From positions 43,399,842 to 43,463,841 of the forward strand of contig CM068587.1 of assembly GCA_035048485.1 (NCBI GenBank): a stretch of DNA of 64,000 nt. Reading direction: 5' to 3'. Shown here one piece after another: positions 12,252 to 23,854 of the stretch. Within the stretch, counting starts at the first letter, position 1. Each line of letters opens with the position of its first letter. Below the pieces are notes generated by a model. The model was not told where the DNA came from and did no database searches. It saw only the letters and a program-made list of their open reading frames with translations. The position numbers and the translations under genes are program-made. This DNA comes from Pteria penguin. Its lineage: Eukaryota > Mollusca > Bivalvia > Pterioida > Pteriidae.

Positions 12252-12257
12252 AATAAA
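12252..12257 (+). promoter_or_regulatory. possible polyadenylation signal of the STPG gene
   Basis: AATAAA lies 123 bp after the TGA of the terminal exon, a plausible 3'UTR length. In DNA this AT-rich the hexamer is common by chance. Confidence 0.35.
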
Positions 12258-14812
12258 ATGGAAATTTCAAAAATCTATTTTTCCCGACAGGTAAAATATT
12301 TTCGGAAGATTAAATAGGATCCAAGAAAACTGTTATTGTACTTCTGACTGAACAATGTAGTTGCTCTTCTTTTAAAGAAAAAACATGTAAACAGAACATT
12401 TGCTTCAGTGAAAGAATATATTGTTTTTTATCTAATTTCATCCACTGTAATTTCTGTTTCATTCCCAACTTGTCTTTTTCTGCATTTTATTTTGTCCCCG
12501 TCTAACCCTTTCCTTTCCTGAAACATTTATGTAAGTCGAAAAAATCGTCTGGCCTTTTAGTGTTCATTTTCAGTATTATTAATATTTTGTAATAATAGAT
12601 ATATTGTACATGTACATATTGGAATGAAAATAATGTTATTTATCATGATAATGAAGAAGACTGCACAATTTTGTTCAAATTACATGTATATGTATTTTTG
12701 CTGACGAATCTCTTTTTACATGTCTTCTACAACATACATGTATGCACCCATATTTGTATTTTCAAAGTATGATAATTAATTAGTAATACTTAATGTATTT
12801 TGTAACTACAGTGCATTTTAACTAGATGTTGCATGTTCTTACACAATACCTACATCCCTATAGGTCTTCATACAGTCATAGTTCTAGTCACTGACTGGTT
12901 TCGGAGCGTCAATGTTCTGTGGTTATACATAAAAGAATTAAAAAAAAAAATGCTTGAAATTTCTTATCGCAAAATCAAAAGAAACTTTTCTTTAATACAA
13001 TGGATTTAACAATTTTTTTCACATATAATTTTCACATATGATTTTATCATTCATCTTGTATGGGTCAATCAGTCTATTTTGAGGTCTCACTATCTGTTTC
13101 ATACATTTCGTTAAAGGATGTTTGTATCATTGCGTGCTTTTTCATTGCACATTAAACTGGTGTCAATTCACGACAAATAGAAGTGTTTGCTATTTCGTCT
13201 CAAACCAAAAACCTTTGAGTAGTGCCAAAAATCCCTATATCCATAGAATTTCCCTTGTTTGAAGTGACGACATATTCTTAACTATGTTCATGCTATACTA
13301 TAATACCTCCTTTCACAGAAACATTTTAAAGAGATATGTCCATTATTTTAAGCCAGTAATGGGGTGCCAAAGTTGGAACTATTTAAATTTGCGACTAATA
13401 CATTCGTACACAAAAAATATAATTACATACATCTAACGGCAGAGTTGACTCATACAAAGCGCGGCGCATATAAACTGTTTTACTTTTAAGTATTTTCTTG
13501 ATTTTATTTAATGCTATTTACATATTGCTGTTATCGTCTATTTGTGATAAATGTGCTCACCCTCGACACATCAGTATTACGATGGGTTTTTTTTTTATAT
13601 TTTGTTCGAACACAAATGATTTCTTGTATCAATGTCGATTGACTCCATGTTGTAAAATACAACAAATTTATATTGATATACTTCAGTATTAAACATCTAT
13701 AAACTACTGTTTTTATCACTGTTTCTTATGCAGCTAGCTATTGTTCTATAACATATTTATAATTTGGGAAATAAATCTAGCTGGGACCAGTTTATAACAT
13801 ATATAATAGAGAAATCCACGATATATCATCCCCTCCGTCCTAGTCGCTGAAAGGTCATTAGATTTAAATTCAATTTTAAATTGTAAAGTAATGATTATTT
13901 ATCATTACTATAAATTTCAAAGTTTCGAGTACAGCAGTTTTTGTATGGCATTTTATTCAATATAGATCAGCAGTTGCAGATGCAAGGCGGAGATATTGAC
14001 TATACACATACACGGTTATATGCAAAGAATTCAACCCCGCAACAGACTTAAAAGCAGAGTGGGTGGATACCAGGTTTTCACTTATTGTTATTATTTACGT
14101 ATCGCCACGATTCAAGATAACTTCTGTCTACAGGTTTCTTGTTCTATTTGCTTTTGTTTGAAGTAAAATGTGTTACATGTATTCACATCGTTTGTTATTC
14201 ATGGATCCATGCATATTACCGGTATTGTCAATGAGGGTAAGACTAACATTGTTCCATGCATCGTTCACTAAAACAAAAATTTAATAAGACATTAGTTATG
14301 AACAAATTTTAAGCATGAGTTTAAAGACTCTGCCTTTGAGGTCTTCCTTATATCAGATCACAGGTGATACCTCATACAGTGAAATACCAAGTATGCTAGA
14401 ATTCTACTACTGAGAAGCACAGGGGTAACGCCTAGCGTGTTATAATACGCCCGTCGCTTAGCCTGAAGGGATGGAATCTGAAAGTACGGAAACATTCCCC
14501 CTTTGCCATAAGATGACACATGCTTTGGCCCTTGGCAACAACCCTGTAAAAATAATATGAAAATCCATGGAGGCAGTAAGAAGTTGTGGCAAAGGGAAAA
14601 AATTAACCCCTCCTCATTTTTTCTTTTATGTCAAAATGTAAGAATACAGAAAAAACAAGCATTCTGAGCTAAAGCAATACAAGTCCCTAACCGGTTCCAA
14701 CAAATCCATAAGGGACTGAAAAGTAGGTCAGTGGCAGCCAAAGGGTAACAGGCATTCTGAGAGTGTTGATGTGTCTATTAGCTAGAGTTGCTCACTCTTT
14801 TTCTTTCTTTTT
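12258..14812. other. intergenic, nothing recognised
   Basis: AT-rich single-copy-looking DNA with no supported ORF, RNA gene or clear repeat boundary. A segment at 14430-14470 (AATACGCCCGTCGCTTAGCC) and text around 14640-14720 resemble pieces of dispersed repeats seen elsewhere in the window. Confidence 0.4.
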
Positions 14813-17053
14813 TTAGCTCACCGGAGTAAAAGGCTCAAATGAGCAATTGTCAAAGAGCGCCATCCGTCATCCATCGTAAACATTTTTTTTATATTTCCGA
14901 CTTTTCCGAAATGGCTTGAAGGATTTTGATGAAACTAAGCACACATAATGTACTCAAGGTCCTCTACCATGATCTAGATCTGTTTTGGGGTCGATCCTGT
15001 GTGTGGACAAGTATGTCCGAAAGGGTACCCATCTTCAAAATTCTTCTCCGAAAGTTTTGCATGGATTTAAAAACTAATTGCATCTAGGCAATCTATGAAG
15101 ACAGGTTATTAAAAATTATGTTCGGGGTAAAGATCTGTCAAATAGAATTGACGTTCCTTTCGACCTCTTTTTGGCATTGATGATTTCAATGTTGGAAAGT
15201 GTTAATTTTTCTCCTTCAGTTTACAATGATTCTTTAAATTAGATTAAAATTAGGTTATTTTAATCATAATTATAACAAGGAATGTTACTGTGAAAGAATT
15301 TTGTCAATATGGCAATTTAAATTTTTTTTAATGATTTTTAAGACCTTCCCCACACAAAAAAGGGGGTTTATATATATATATATTTTTTACATGTTTTCAG
15401 CCTTTTCTCACGAACTACTTGAAGGATTTAGATTAAACTCAATAGGAATGAAGTACTTACGATTCTCTACTAATTTTATATTTGTCCATATCTCTAAACA
15501 GTTGGCTCCAACTGTGGCAAATGTAGGTCACTAAAGTCTATCCTCATTTGACAATTAAAGTTCATCATAACCACAGCTTACTGAGACAAACCAAATACAT
15601 CATAATCAATTACTTGTAGAAGGTTTTTTTTTATTTCAGTACGACATCAAAATTTTGACGAGTTTTCAACATTTTGTGGACTTCCTCATTTTAATGCAAG
15701 AATCAGTGATTGATTATGATGCACTGTTTTGGTTTAATTAAATCAAAGTTAAGAAGAGGAATGTTACTTTGAAAGAATTTTGCTGAAATTTTCATGTTTG
15801 GATTTTTTCTTTCTCTTCTTTCTGCATGGTTAATGAAATAGTTTGAGGACTGGTTGTGATAATACATTGTAGGCTAAAAATAGCCTTAAAAGGTCACACA
15901 CAAAGTACACTCATCTATCAAACTTCTGAATATTGTTGCAAAAAAAATTTCAATTAATGTTCAATTAATGCTTTTCGGTCATTTCAGCTTCAACACTGCT
16001 CTTCATATTTTTATATATTTTGAGAATTCCAATCATTCGGCTACGAGCATCACTGAAGAGACATTATTTATGGAAATGTGCATATGGTGCACAAAATTAA
16101 AAGGTATATATGTTCTATATGTATTTGAAATTATGTTTTGAGATTTTTGAGAAAAAAAAATTAAATTATACAAGCTTGGTTTGTGAAACACTAATGCCCC
16201 CGGCGGCAACAGAGTCCAAAACGTTATTTTTTAAAATGATTAAAATGAAGGCCATTGTCAAAGTCAAAAGGTCATCGACCTTGGTGTCATTTGAAAGGGC
16301 TTCATTAGTTGAGTACGCATATGAAATATGAAGTCTCTATCCTTCACGGTTCAAAAGTCATGGCCAATATTAAAGTTGACAACAAACAGACAGGACAAAA
16401 ACAATCTTCTCTCGATCTATCGATCCGGGGGCATAAAAAGTCGAGATCGAAATTATATTGGTACTGTAACAGTTCCTGTACAGTAACAGTTCCCGGACCT
16501 TTTGCTGGTTTGAGCATAATGGTCTAGAAATCACCCAATTTTTTCATACACTAGCAAATTCAGAGAATTGTGGTCCCCGCATTTGGGATTCTATCAATAA
16601 GGGTGCAGTGATTTGTGACATATTGTCATGTTTGTGCATGTCAACAGACACACATGCCAAATATGGAGGACCTACGTCTTACGGTAAAAAAAGATATATT
16701 GAAGTAGGTCAAAGGTCTCATGATAAAAATGTCTGGTACCAACGGAAAGGTATTGCAATTAGGGGCACACATACCAAATATGAAGGCTCTAAGACTTACA
16801 ATTAAAAAGCTACATTGAAGTAGGTCAAAGTCAATGTCACATGATAAAAATGTTGGCACCAACGGAAAGGTATTGCAATAAGGGACACACATGCCAAATA
16901 TGAAGGCCCTACGTCTTACGGTTAAGTTATGACCAAGGTTAAAGTTTTTGTGAGACGGACGGACGGACAGACAGACAAAGGAATGAGATTTAATGCCCCA
17001 CATTAAATTGAAGGTGTGCTATGACTCTAGCTCACTTGGCTCAGGTGAGCTAA
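14813..17053. repeat. repeat block bounded by inverted TTTTAGCTCACC ends
   Basis: The left end TTTTAGCTCACCGGAG is matched in inverse by CAGGTGAGCTAAAAA at the right end. Inside are GACGGACGGACG tracts near 16958, a segment beginning GAAACACTAATGCCCCCGGCG at 16185 that recurs at 30646, and a segment at 16555-16640 that recurs at 53585-53690. A solo copy of the 345-bp repeat unit described below lies at 16020-16120. The shared ends suggest one composite or several nested old elements. Confidence 0.55.
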
Positions 17054-17661
17054 AAACCACTGAAGTTTGATATTGATCTATACATAATGGGTAAACCATG
17101 CACTGTAACAAACGTCATGTATTTTGGTCTACTGTAACAAAACTTGTTTGCCAAAAACCTAAAAAATCATCCGGAAACTGTTACTGAACCAGTATAGTAA
17201 TTATCTATAAACAGCAGAGACGTGCCAAGATTACTATTAATATTACATGAATATTTGTTTATTCCAAGGTTCAACAACACAAAAATTGACTATGATTGAC
17301 TATGTTATAATCTTTGAAAATGTGTTATTATTATTATTATTATTACCCGTATTTTGTTCCAGTGCTCTGAATTTCGTCTGACCACATCTAAAGATTAATC
17401 AGAAAAACCATTTTTGTTAACTTTTCTGACATAGTTGAACCTAATTAAAGCATCTATAGCACTCAGATGAGCCATAGAAGCCCTCTTGGGCCTCTTGTTT
17501 TAACGCTTGTATTTTACTGGACCTTTGTGGTCGATGTCATGCCTTTAAGTCAGATAGAAGTCTTTCATTTTTTTTTTGATAAAGACACGTGTTTCCAACA
17601 CAAAATAAGAAAGTCAAAGCATTCTATATCAATCTGGCTTCAAATGTACTGTAAGATAGTG

Positions 17662-17701
17662 CAGGGACGTATATATCTAAATTTAGATATATACGTCCCT
17701 G
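17662..17701. repeat. 40-bp perfect palindrome
   Basis: CAGGGACGTATATATCTAAA followed exactly by its reverse complement. A related imperfect palindrome with the same CAGGGACGTATATA arms is at 18801-18838. It looks like two transposon ends joined head to head with the interior lost. Confidence 0.85.
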
Positions 17702-17721
17702 GTTAGTGTCACAATTATTTT

Positions 17722-18180
17722 TAAACAGAGGGCAAAAACTCTTCAAGAAGTATGTCATCCGTGACCAAAGTCGAACTTGATCCCAGGTTTCAAATTGATA
17801 TCTGTAAGTATGGCCAAGAAAAGTGCGGAAAATTGGTTTTGAATGAAGGGCAGTAACTCTGGAAAAAGTAAATCAACCGTAACCAAAGTAAAACTTGATC
17901 TGTAACTCCTCATCGGCAAGTTTGCTACTAAGTTTCAGCTTGCTATTTGAAAGCATGCAGAAAGAAAAGTGCAGAAACCTGATTTTAACAAAGGGCAATA
18001 ACTGGAAAAAGTGGGTCAACCGTGACCAAAGTCGCACTTGAACTTCACCTACTCATGGGCAAGTATGCTACCAAGTTTCAGCTTGATATCTCTAACCATG
18101 GCGAAGAAAATCATTGGAAAACCAGACTGACGGACAGTGGAAACCTTTAGTCCCCTTCGGTTTCACCGGTTTAACCGGCC
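17722..18180. repeat. three imperfect ~125-bp tandem units
   Basis: Three successive units share AACTCTGGAAAAAGT..., GTGACCAAAGTCGAACTTGA and AAGTTTCAGCTTG blocks. The series closes with a CTGACGGACAGTGG stretch and a CCGGTTTAACCGGCC palindrome-like end. Non-coding dispersed repeat. Confidence 0.55.
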
Positions 18181-18800
18181 ATGTTACCGGCAGTAATGGA
18201 TTTCACACAGATTTCTTATTGTATTTGTTTCCACTTGATAAATGCCAAGGGGCAAAAATTTATGAACATGGAGTGTTTTGTTAATAGTTTATACTCACTA
18301 CCATTTGGAGGATTCATTACATACAGTTGATATTTTTCATTGATGTTTGATGTTGAAAACATTGTCTTATGCGAGTTCTACATGCAACACCTATGCGCAG
18401 ACTGTTTGTGCAATCACGTATCTAAATGTTTCATTTTTTGTTTACGATGTATGGAATTCGAACCCGATTAATCCCATTTTCTATACAGTACAGTAAAAAA
18501 AAAACTAGTTCACTTTATTATGAACCCGCCCCGCACAGTGGAATTAATGACAGGGAAAGACGTTTTCAATACGTCGATCACATGCCATGCTCTAGATCTA
18601 TTAATTTCGTTTTGATACACAGTTTGTTTGAAGGCTTCTGATTCGTTCATGTGTGGAGCAAGTGAACCAATCACGAACTGTCCCGCGACCTATGAATGCA
18701 ATAAGTCAAGGGGAGAGAGAACTTTACGTAGCACATCCCATTAACTCATGATGATGAGGAGAAAAATGTGATTAAATGTCAGAGTAATAAGTGTATTTAT

Positions 18801-18838
18801 CAGGGACGTATATAACACACGTGCTATATACGTCGCTG
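18801..18838. repeat. imperfect palindrome related to 17662-17701
   Basis: The arms CAGGGACGTATATA and TATATACGTCGCTG flank a 10-bp centre, ACACACGTGC, that contains the self-complementary hexamer CACGTG. It shares its arm sequence with the perfect palindrome 1.1 kb upstream. Confidence 0.65.
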
Positions 18839-18884
18839 CTATATTTCATGAACGCCCGTAACTGATTGACCTTCTTTTAACCAT

Positions 18885-19200
18885 AAAGTAGGTCAATGAG
18901 CACCAATCCAGATTACGTGAACATGCAGGTTTTGACTAAATTTCAGTGGAATACCCATAAAAAGAAAGGTCCGAAAAACTGTTTGACCTGCTTTTTTTTC
19001 CTGAAGTAGGTCATGATGTACCAATCCAACTGAAATGCAAATTGAACTGTTATTTCTCTGAGAGGAAGTTTGTAAGAAAATTTTAAGGGCAGTATCTGTA
19101 TTCATAATGAATAGAATTCCGGAGAACTTCTGACCTACTTTAATCCATAAAGTAAGTAAATAGTACACAAATCTGCCTCAAATACAAACTCACACTTCAA
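18885..19200. repeat. three imperfect units of a 'AAGTAGGTCA' repeat
   Basis: AAAGTAGGTCAATGAGCACC, GAAGTAGGTCATGATGTACC and AAAGTAAGTAAATAGTACAC start successive units 120-150 bp apart, each followed by a 'CCAATC..' block. Open frames here are accidental. Confidence 0.45.
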
Positions 19201-19376
19201 ATTTTTATGAGAAACGCTGACCAAATATCATCACTAACCATACATCAGTGACAAAAAAAGTCAGGAAAACAGAATCCAGGCAGATGCACAACGCTTTTAA
19301 GATGGAACATTTAGTGTAACACGTATCATCATATCTATAGTACAATATCAGGATCTCTTGGTGATTAATCGTTGAT

Positions 19377-19672
19377 AGTAGTGGGGTGCAGCACCTCAGA
19401 TCCAGGTTTGAATTTGCCGCGCGAAAAAAACTTACGACCAATCAGAGGCCGGCATTTAAAAATCACGTAACTTCGGCCGTGATGTCATCGCTGACCACTT
19501 GAACCTTGGTATGACCTCTCTACTGACCCCTTGATCTTTAAAATTGACCATTGACCTCCTTTTGACCCCTCCCGTGACCATAAAGGGGAATTCCCAGGTC
19601 TATTTTCAGAAGCTACCGAATGAAACGCCGGTTTGGTGACATTACATATAAATCAAGCGGAATATCGAATCA
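19377..19672 (+). repeat. left terminal inverted repeat of the Polinton remnant
   Basis: It matches the inverse of 24876-25162 along nearly its whole length, by eye at roughly 80-85%. Well-kept blocks include GATCCAGGTTTGAATTT, GACCTCTCTA, GTGACCATAAAG and GGTTTGGTGACATTACATAT. Immediately inside, a C-rich tract at 19678-19695 ends the similarity. Confidence 0.8.
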
Positions 19673-20633
19673 GTCAACCCCCACCCCCCACCCCCTTTTT
19701 TCATTACGTTTGTTATGCCTCGTGATCAGTGAATCGTAGCTGTCCCCATTAGTTCACGGTTAATGTCATTCATCTTTATAAGCCAACATAATAGCGCTGG
19801 CGTTACCGGTCACAGATTTTCGAGCAAGGATTCTCCGGTACGGACATGATCATTCGTATCGAATTGTCATATTTGTATAAAGACTTGATCGATAGATTTT
19901 CAACACATTCCTTTTAAAGGAAATGACAACAAAAGATTATATACATTTCATTATTTATTTTAGACACCTTCACCAAAATGTACAAATGATATGTTAATCA
20001 AATATTTGAAAGCAATATATAGCATTACTGAAGAGACATAAGTTGTCGAAATGCGCATATGGTGCACAAAATTAAAAGGTATATATGTTCTATATTTATC
20101 ATAACCACTAGGCCGGTGTCACTGCTGGTGGACTGATAGGTCCCGAGGGCATCATAAGTCTAGTTTTCAGTGCTTTTGTACTAACATGAAATATACACTT
20201 CAAATTTTCAGTCATCAAATTAAGTAAATAACTCTAAACCTAAGGAGTATCTCCGTCATGCATAGCTCTGTCCTTAGACAGATTCTTTGGTTCACCTTTC
20301 GGTCATTTTGGTTTCAACATTGCTCTTTAAATATTTATATATCATGAGAATTCCAATCATTCGGCCACGAGCATCACTGAAGAGGCATTAGTTGTCGAAA
20401 TGCGCATCTGGTGCACAAAATTAAAAGGTATATATGTTCTATATTTATTATAACCACTAGGCCGGTGTCACTGCTGGTGGACTCATAGTCCCCGAGGGCA
20501 TTATGTCTAGTTTTCAGAGCTTTTGTTCTGACATGAAATATATACTTCACATGTTCAGTCTTCAAATTAAGTAAATCACGCTAAGGAGTATCTCTCTCAT
20601 GCATAGCTACGGAAGCCCATTTTGGACCTATCA

Positions 20634-20819
20634 ACATTCGGCAAATTCTTCAGATCTTATTCAGAACTTCTATCTAAATTTGGAAATATTTCTTTTCAAC
20701 ACTATGTATCCAATGCAATTTCCCATCCTAATTTTTACGGTGATCTCGTATATAAACTAAGGAAAGTAAAAGGCTCCGATAACGTTATTTTATCATGTAA
20801 TCATCAAAAAAGACTATAG
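20634..20819 (+). pseudogene. reverse-transcriptase C-terminal fragment
   Basis: The frame reads STFGKFFRSYSELLSKFG and later ISHPNFYGDLVYKLRKVKG before a stop at 20817. This S-H-P-x-F-Y-G-D-L-V-Y-K pattern is one I associate with the C-terminal part of reverse-transcriptase proteins abundant in bivalve and cnidarian genomes; Penelope-like or non-LTR membership is undecided. Only the tail of the protein is present because the insertion is 5'-truncated, so it is non-functional. It is distinct from, but comparable in position to, the fragment at 23855-24367. Confidence 0.55.
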
Positions 20820-21419
20820 GTCTTGTATTTGGCCCCTCTACAAGCTTATGCAGACTTTTACTTGAACGTTGCACGCTGACTAACAGGGCGGCGGGGACTA
20901 TATGACGGGCCTTGTCCAAACCTCTTTCAGAGGAGACATGGTCCTGAACCTCGTCCTCTCTGACTGTTAGTCGGGACTCCTACAGATCTAGGGTCTTAGC
21001 TCGCTTTCATACTGGCAGAGCACGGTTTATCATATTGATGTCGCATATATTTTTATACCATTATGTGTTTTACAATACCTTACGTGTTTATATTTTTATG
21101 ACCTCTCAATATGCGATACCCGTTGACCCTTGTTCTTTACATGGAGGATTATTTATAAATTTTTAAATGTACGTCTTTTGATTGTTCTGCTGTTACGGTG
21201 AGTGGGAAGGTGGGCCCGTAAACCGGTTAACCACACCATCTGTTTGGCATTTGTCAAATTAAATGACCGTCCTAAGTCGGTATCGTAACTGCACTACAAT
21301 GAAATATTTTTGTAATGTGTTATATGTTCTAGTATATTATTTATATTCATGTATTGTGTAGCTCCATGGTGACTTCTGCCACATAACTGAGCCAGTAACT
21401 CTTCTTTTTTCTTTCTTTT
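20634..21419 (+). mobile_element. 5'-truncated retroelement inserted in the MITE's left arm
   Basis: CTATCAA occurs at 20628-20634 and again at 21420-21426, exactly where the MITE arm breaks off and resumes, so it is a 7-bp target duplication. The insert begins inside a reverse-transcriptase C-terminal reading frame and ends with a non-coding 3' region and a pyrimidine-rich tail. The same 3' end recurs alone at 8386-8482 in the opposite orientation. Confidence 0.75.
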
Positions 21420-22367
21420 CTATCAAAAAATATTTTTAATTTGATATAACGAATTCTTGAGTTTGTTAAAACGGATTAAAATCGTTGTAACAAATTTGAG
21501 GAATTCGTTATAACGTATTAAATCTGCTATAATAAATGTGAAGAATTCGTTATAACGAATAGAGACCAATCAAAAGCTATTTTGAATTTGATATAACGAA
21601 TTCTTGAATTTGTTAAAACGGATTAAATTCGTTTTTAAGGATTCTTGAATTTGTTAAAACGGATTAAATTCGTTTTAACAAATTTGAGGAATTCGTCATA
21701 ACTTATTAAATCTGTTATAACAAATTTGAGGAATATATGAATTTAAGAATTCGTTATTTCAAATTTCATCTGTTAAAACGAATTCAACAAATTTGTTATA
21801 ACAAATTTAATTCGTTATAAAGAATTCCTCAAATTTATTAAAACGAATTTAATCCATTTTAACAAATTCAAGAATTTGTTGTATCAAATTCAAAAATATT
21901 TTTGATAGGTCCTAAATGGGCTTCCGTACATAGCTCTGTCCTCAGATAGATTCTTTGGTTCACCTTTCGGTCAGTTTGGATTCAACACTGCTCTTCAAAT
22001 ATGTATATATCATGAGAATTCCAATCATTCGGCCACGCGCATCACTGAAGAGACACAAGCAGTCGAAATGCGCATCTGGTGCACAAAATTAAAAGGTATA
22101 TATGATCTATATTTATTATTACCAGTGGACCGATAGTTTCCAAGGTCTTGAAGTCTAGTTTTCTGTGCATTTGTACTGACATGAAATATAATACTTCAAA
22201 TTTTCAGTCATCAGATTAAGAAAATCAAGGAGTATCTCCCTCATGCATAGCTCTGTCCTTAGATAGATTCGGCCACGAGCATCACTGAAGAGACATAAGT
22301 TGTCGAAATGCGCATCTGGTGCACAAAATTAAAAGGTATACATGTTTTATACTTATTGATTATAATA

Positions 22368-22858
22368 TCATTCAGTGTCATTTTCGACATCACTTTCTTC
22401 AATGTCTTCGAAAAGAGGATCAAAATCCAATTTATGTCGTTTGATTACAAGGGCGCAAGCCTTTTCTATGTCTATGGATTCATACTCCATTAGGTTGGTA
22501 ATCTCTCGTTTAATATCTCGATGGGGTTTTTCATTTATGTGGAATATATTCAGCAGAAAAGTTCCATATTTTTCTTAAACAACGATCTGTCTTTCGGCAA
22601 CATGAGTTCACTGGCTTCCTTCTTCGCATCTTGGGTTAAATTTCTATCTTCGGTCATTAACTGATTGATTTTCTTCTCGCATTGGGAACTGTGTTCGTCC
22701 CAGACATTGTTGATGATGAAACTGAAACCGTCATCATCATCATCGCCGCCAATGTCCATGCTCTCTTCATCGTCATCCATCAGACAACCGTGTTTAATAG
22801 GTCTCTGGATATCATATTCAGTAACAAACACAATTCCACAGTCGACACACTGTCTTCA
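22368..22858 (-). pseudogene. Polinton-type small Zn-binding acidic protein, broken
   Basis: The minus-strand frame starts with a C-x2-C pair (CVDC, codons at 22838-22849), continues EYDIQRPIKHGC, then an acidic stretch (DDDEES, GGDDDDD) and a helical region VWDEHSSQCEKKINQL. In relatives I remember the first pair is followed by an R-H-x-K-x-x-C motif; here the first His appears replaced by Pro. The frame breaks near 22550 and the rest continues in another frame as NIFHINEKPHRDIK to a TGA at 22368. Role unknown; such genes sit next to the packaging ATPase in mollusc Polintons. Function is not retained. Confidence 0.5.
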
Positions 22859-23852
22859 TATTTCATTCGATGATGATTTGCCATGTAAAATGGAACGGGT
22901 CTATCCTTATAGGGAGCTTTATCTGATTCTGGGTTTTCATATTTAGATCGGTGATTATCCATGTAAAATGGGGCGCGTCTCTCCGACATGACTGGGTGTG
23001 ATTGACCAGCGGAATGCAATATGTTCTCCGAGCGAGAAGCAGGTCTTTTATAGGTATGGAAGACGTCCGTTTGTAGTCTTTTGGATTCCAAAGTGATTTG
23101 TTTTAAATCTACGAGTAAATAACCAAATGGCCTGTCTATCGCTTTTCGATACGTATCCATGAATGTCTTTGTGTTTCCCGGGTCTGGCAAGTGTGCTGAT
23201 TTATAGCTGGTCTCTTGGATTCTTGAATAGAACGAGGTATTGGCTGTTCGAACTCATCGTTCCATTTTCTTTTCCTTTGTTGAATATATTTTGCATCAAG
23301 CACACCCTGCTAAGATTGATAATGTGCTCCTTCTGTGAAAAGTTCACAGACCTCTGGACTTCCAGACGCATCCCTTTGACATCGTCCATGACGAGTAAGT
23401 TATTTTCTTTGGGGTTTGTAAAATCGTCTCTGTGTAGGTCATCAGTTAAACCTTGAATAACCTCAACAGGAGGCCGTAGTTATTCGATTACGTCATATAT
23501 CGGTTGCCATCTCTTACAATCCCTGTTGGAGGGGGCTCAATCAACCAGTCTGTTTACTTTCAAGAGGTCTTTCACCCATGTACTCTTACCGCTTATCGTC
23601 GGCTCGGCCACTATCACGGTGAACGGGTGTTGAATCTTGAAAATATTCTCCGATGGTGGTGGTGGTGGTGGTGGTGGATATGGTTGAACTGCTTCCATGG
23701 GTCACTCCCAAATGTCTTTTCATTGCATCTGGACGAGAAAAACTCTTGGAACACACGGGATACGATGTTGACATGACGATCAATTTACTAGTGACGTTTG
23801 GAGTAATATGCAGTCCTTTTATGTGTTTTGTATCCTCTCTGATCTGATCCAC
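22859..23852 (-). pseudogene. Polinton/adintovirus-type packaging ATPase, frameshifted
   Basis: Read from 23852 downward, four frames hold successive parts of one protein. First is a C2H2-like finger (PVCSKSFSRPDAMKRH) with the first Cys now Tyr. Next, in another frame opening with an ATG at 23698, come a run of eight prolines and HPFTVIVAEPTISGKST, a Walker A loop in which the usual first Gly is Glu; this frame stops at 23537. Then RWQPIYD, a stop near 23470, and NNLLVMDDV (Walker B). Then QYLVLFKNPRDQ up to 23201, and RPFGYLLVDLK from 23190. After this come two related blocks, APFYMDNHR and VPFYMANHH. The motif order fits the A32-like packaging ATPase family, which pumps DNA into capsids. 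The frame breaks, stops and lost catalytic residues make it a clear pseudogene. Confidence 0.7.
23653..23679. repeat. (GTG)n microsatellite encoding the ATPase poly-proline linker
   Basis: Seven or eight GGT/GTG triplets. On the minus strand the run encodes Thr in the finger frame and Pro in the Walker A frame. Confidence 0.85.
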
Positions 23853-23854
23853 AG

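Larger units (their letters stand above)
20609..21927. mobile_element. MITE with 25-bp TIRs and an 8-bp target duplication, itself invaded
   Basis: The ends ACGGAAGCCCATTT[T/A]GGACC and its inverse (20609-20633, 21903-21927) differ at one base in 25. GCATAGCT (20601-20608) and ACATAGCT (21928-21935) flank them as a probable 8-bp duplication. Removing the element restores the 345-bp unit (...CATAGCTCTGTCC). The body from 21420 inward is a long foldback built of GAATT/ATAACG words. A retroelement sits inside the left arm. An 8-bp duplication would fit hAT-like or related DNA transposons; no transposase is present. Confidence 0.75.
19990..22360. repeat. tandem array of ~345-bp units, interrupted
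   Basis: Units start at the motif GCATCACTGAAGAG near 20021, 20370, 22039 and 22279. Each carries CGAAATGCGCATCTGGTGCA, GGTATATATG, GAGTATCTC and GGTTCACCTTTCGGTCA blocks. The first step is 349 bp. The second is 1668 bp, which becomes about 341 bp once the nested MITE is removed. The last unit is shortened to 240 bp. A lone related copy is at 16020-16120, so the unit is a dispersed repeat that was amplified here. Confidence 0.75.

Noticed and set aside
23504..23847. Plus-strand frames across the ATPase region
   Set aside because: Shadow frames of the minus-strand relic; the valine/tryptophan runs come from the GTG microsatellite.
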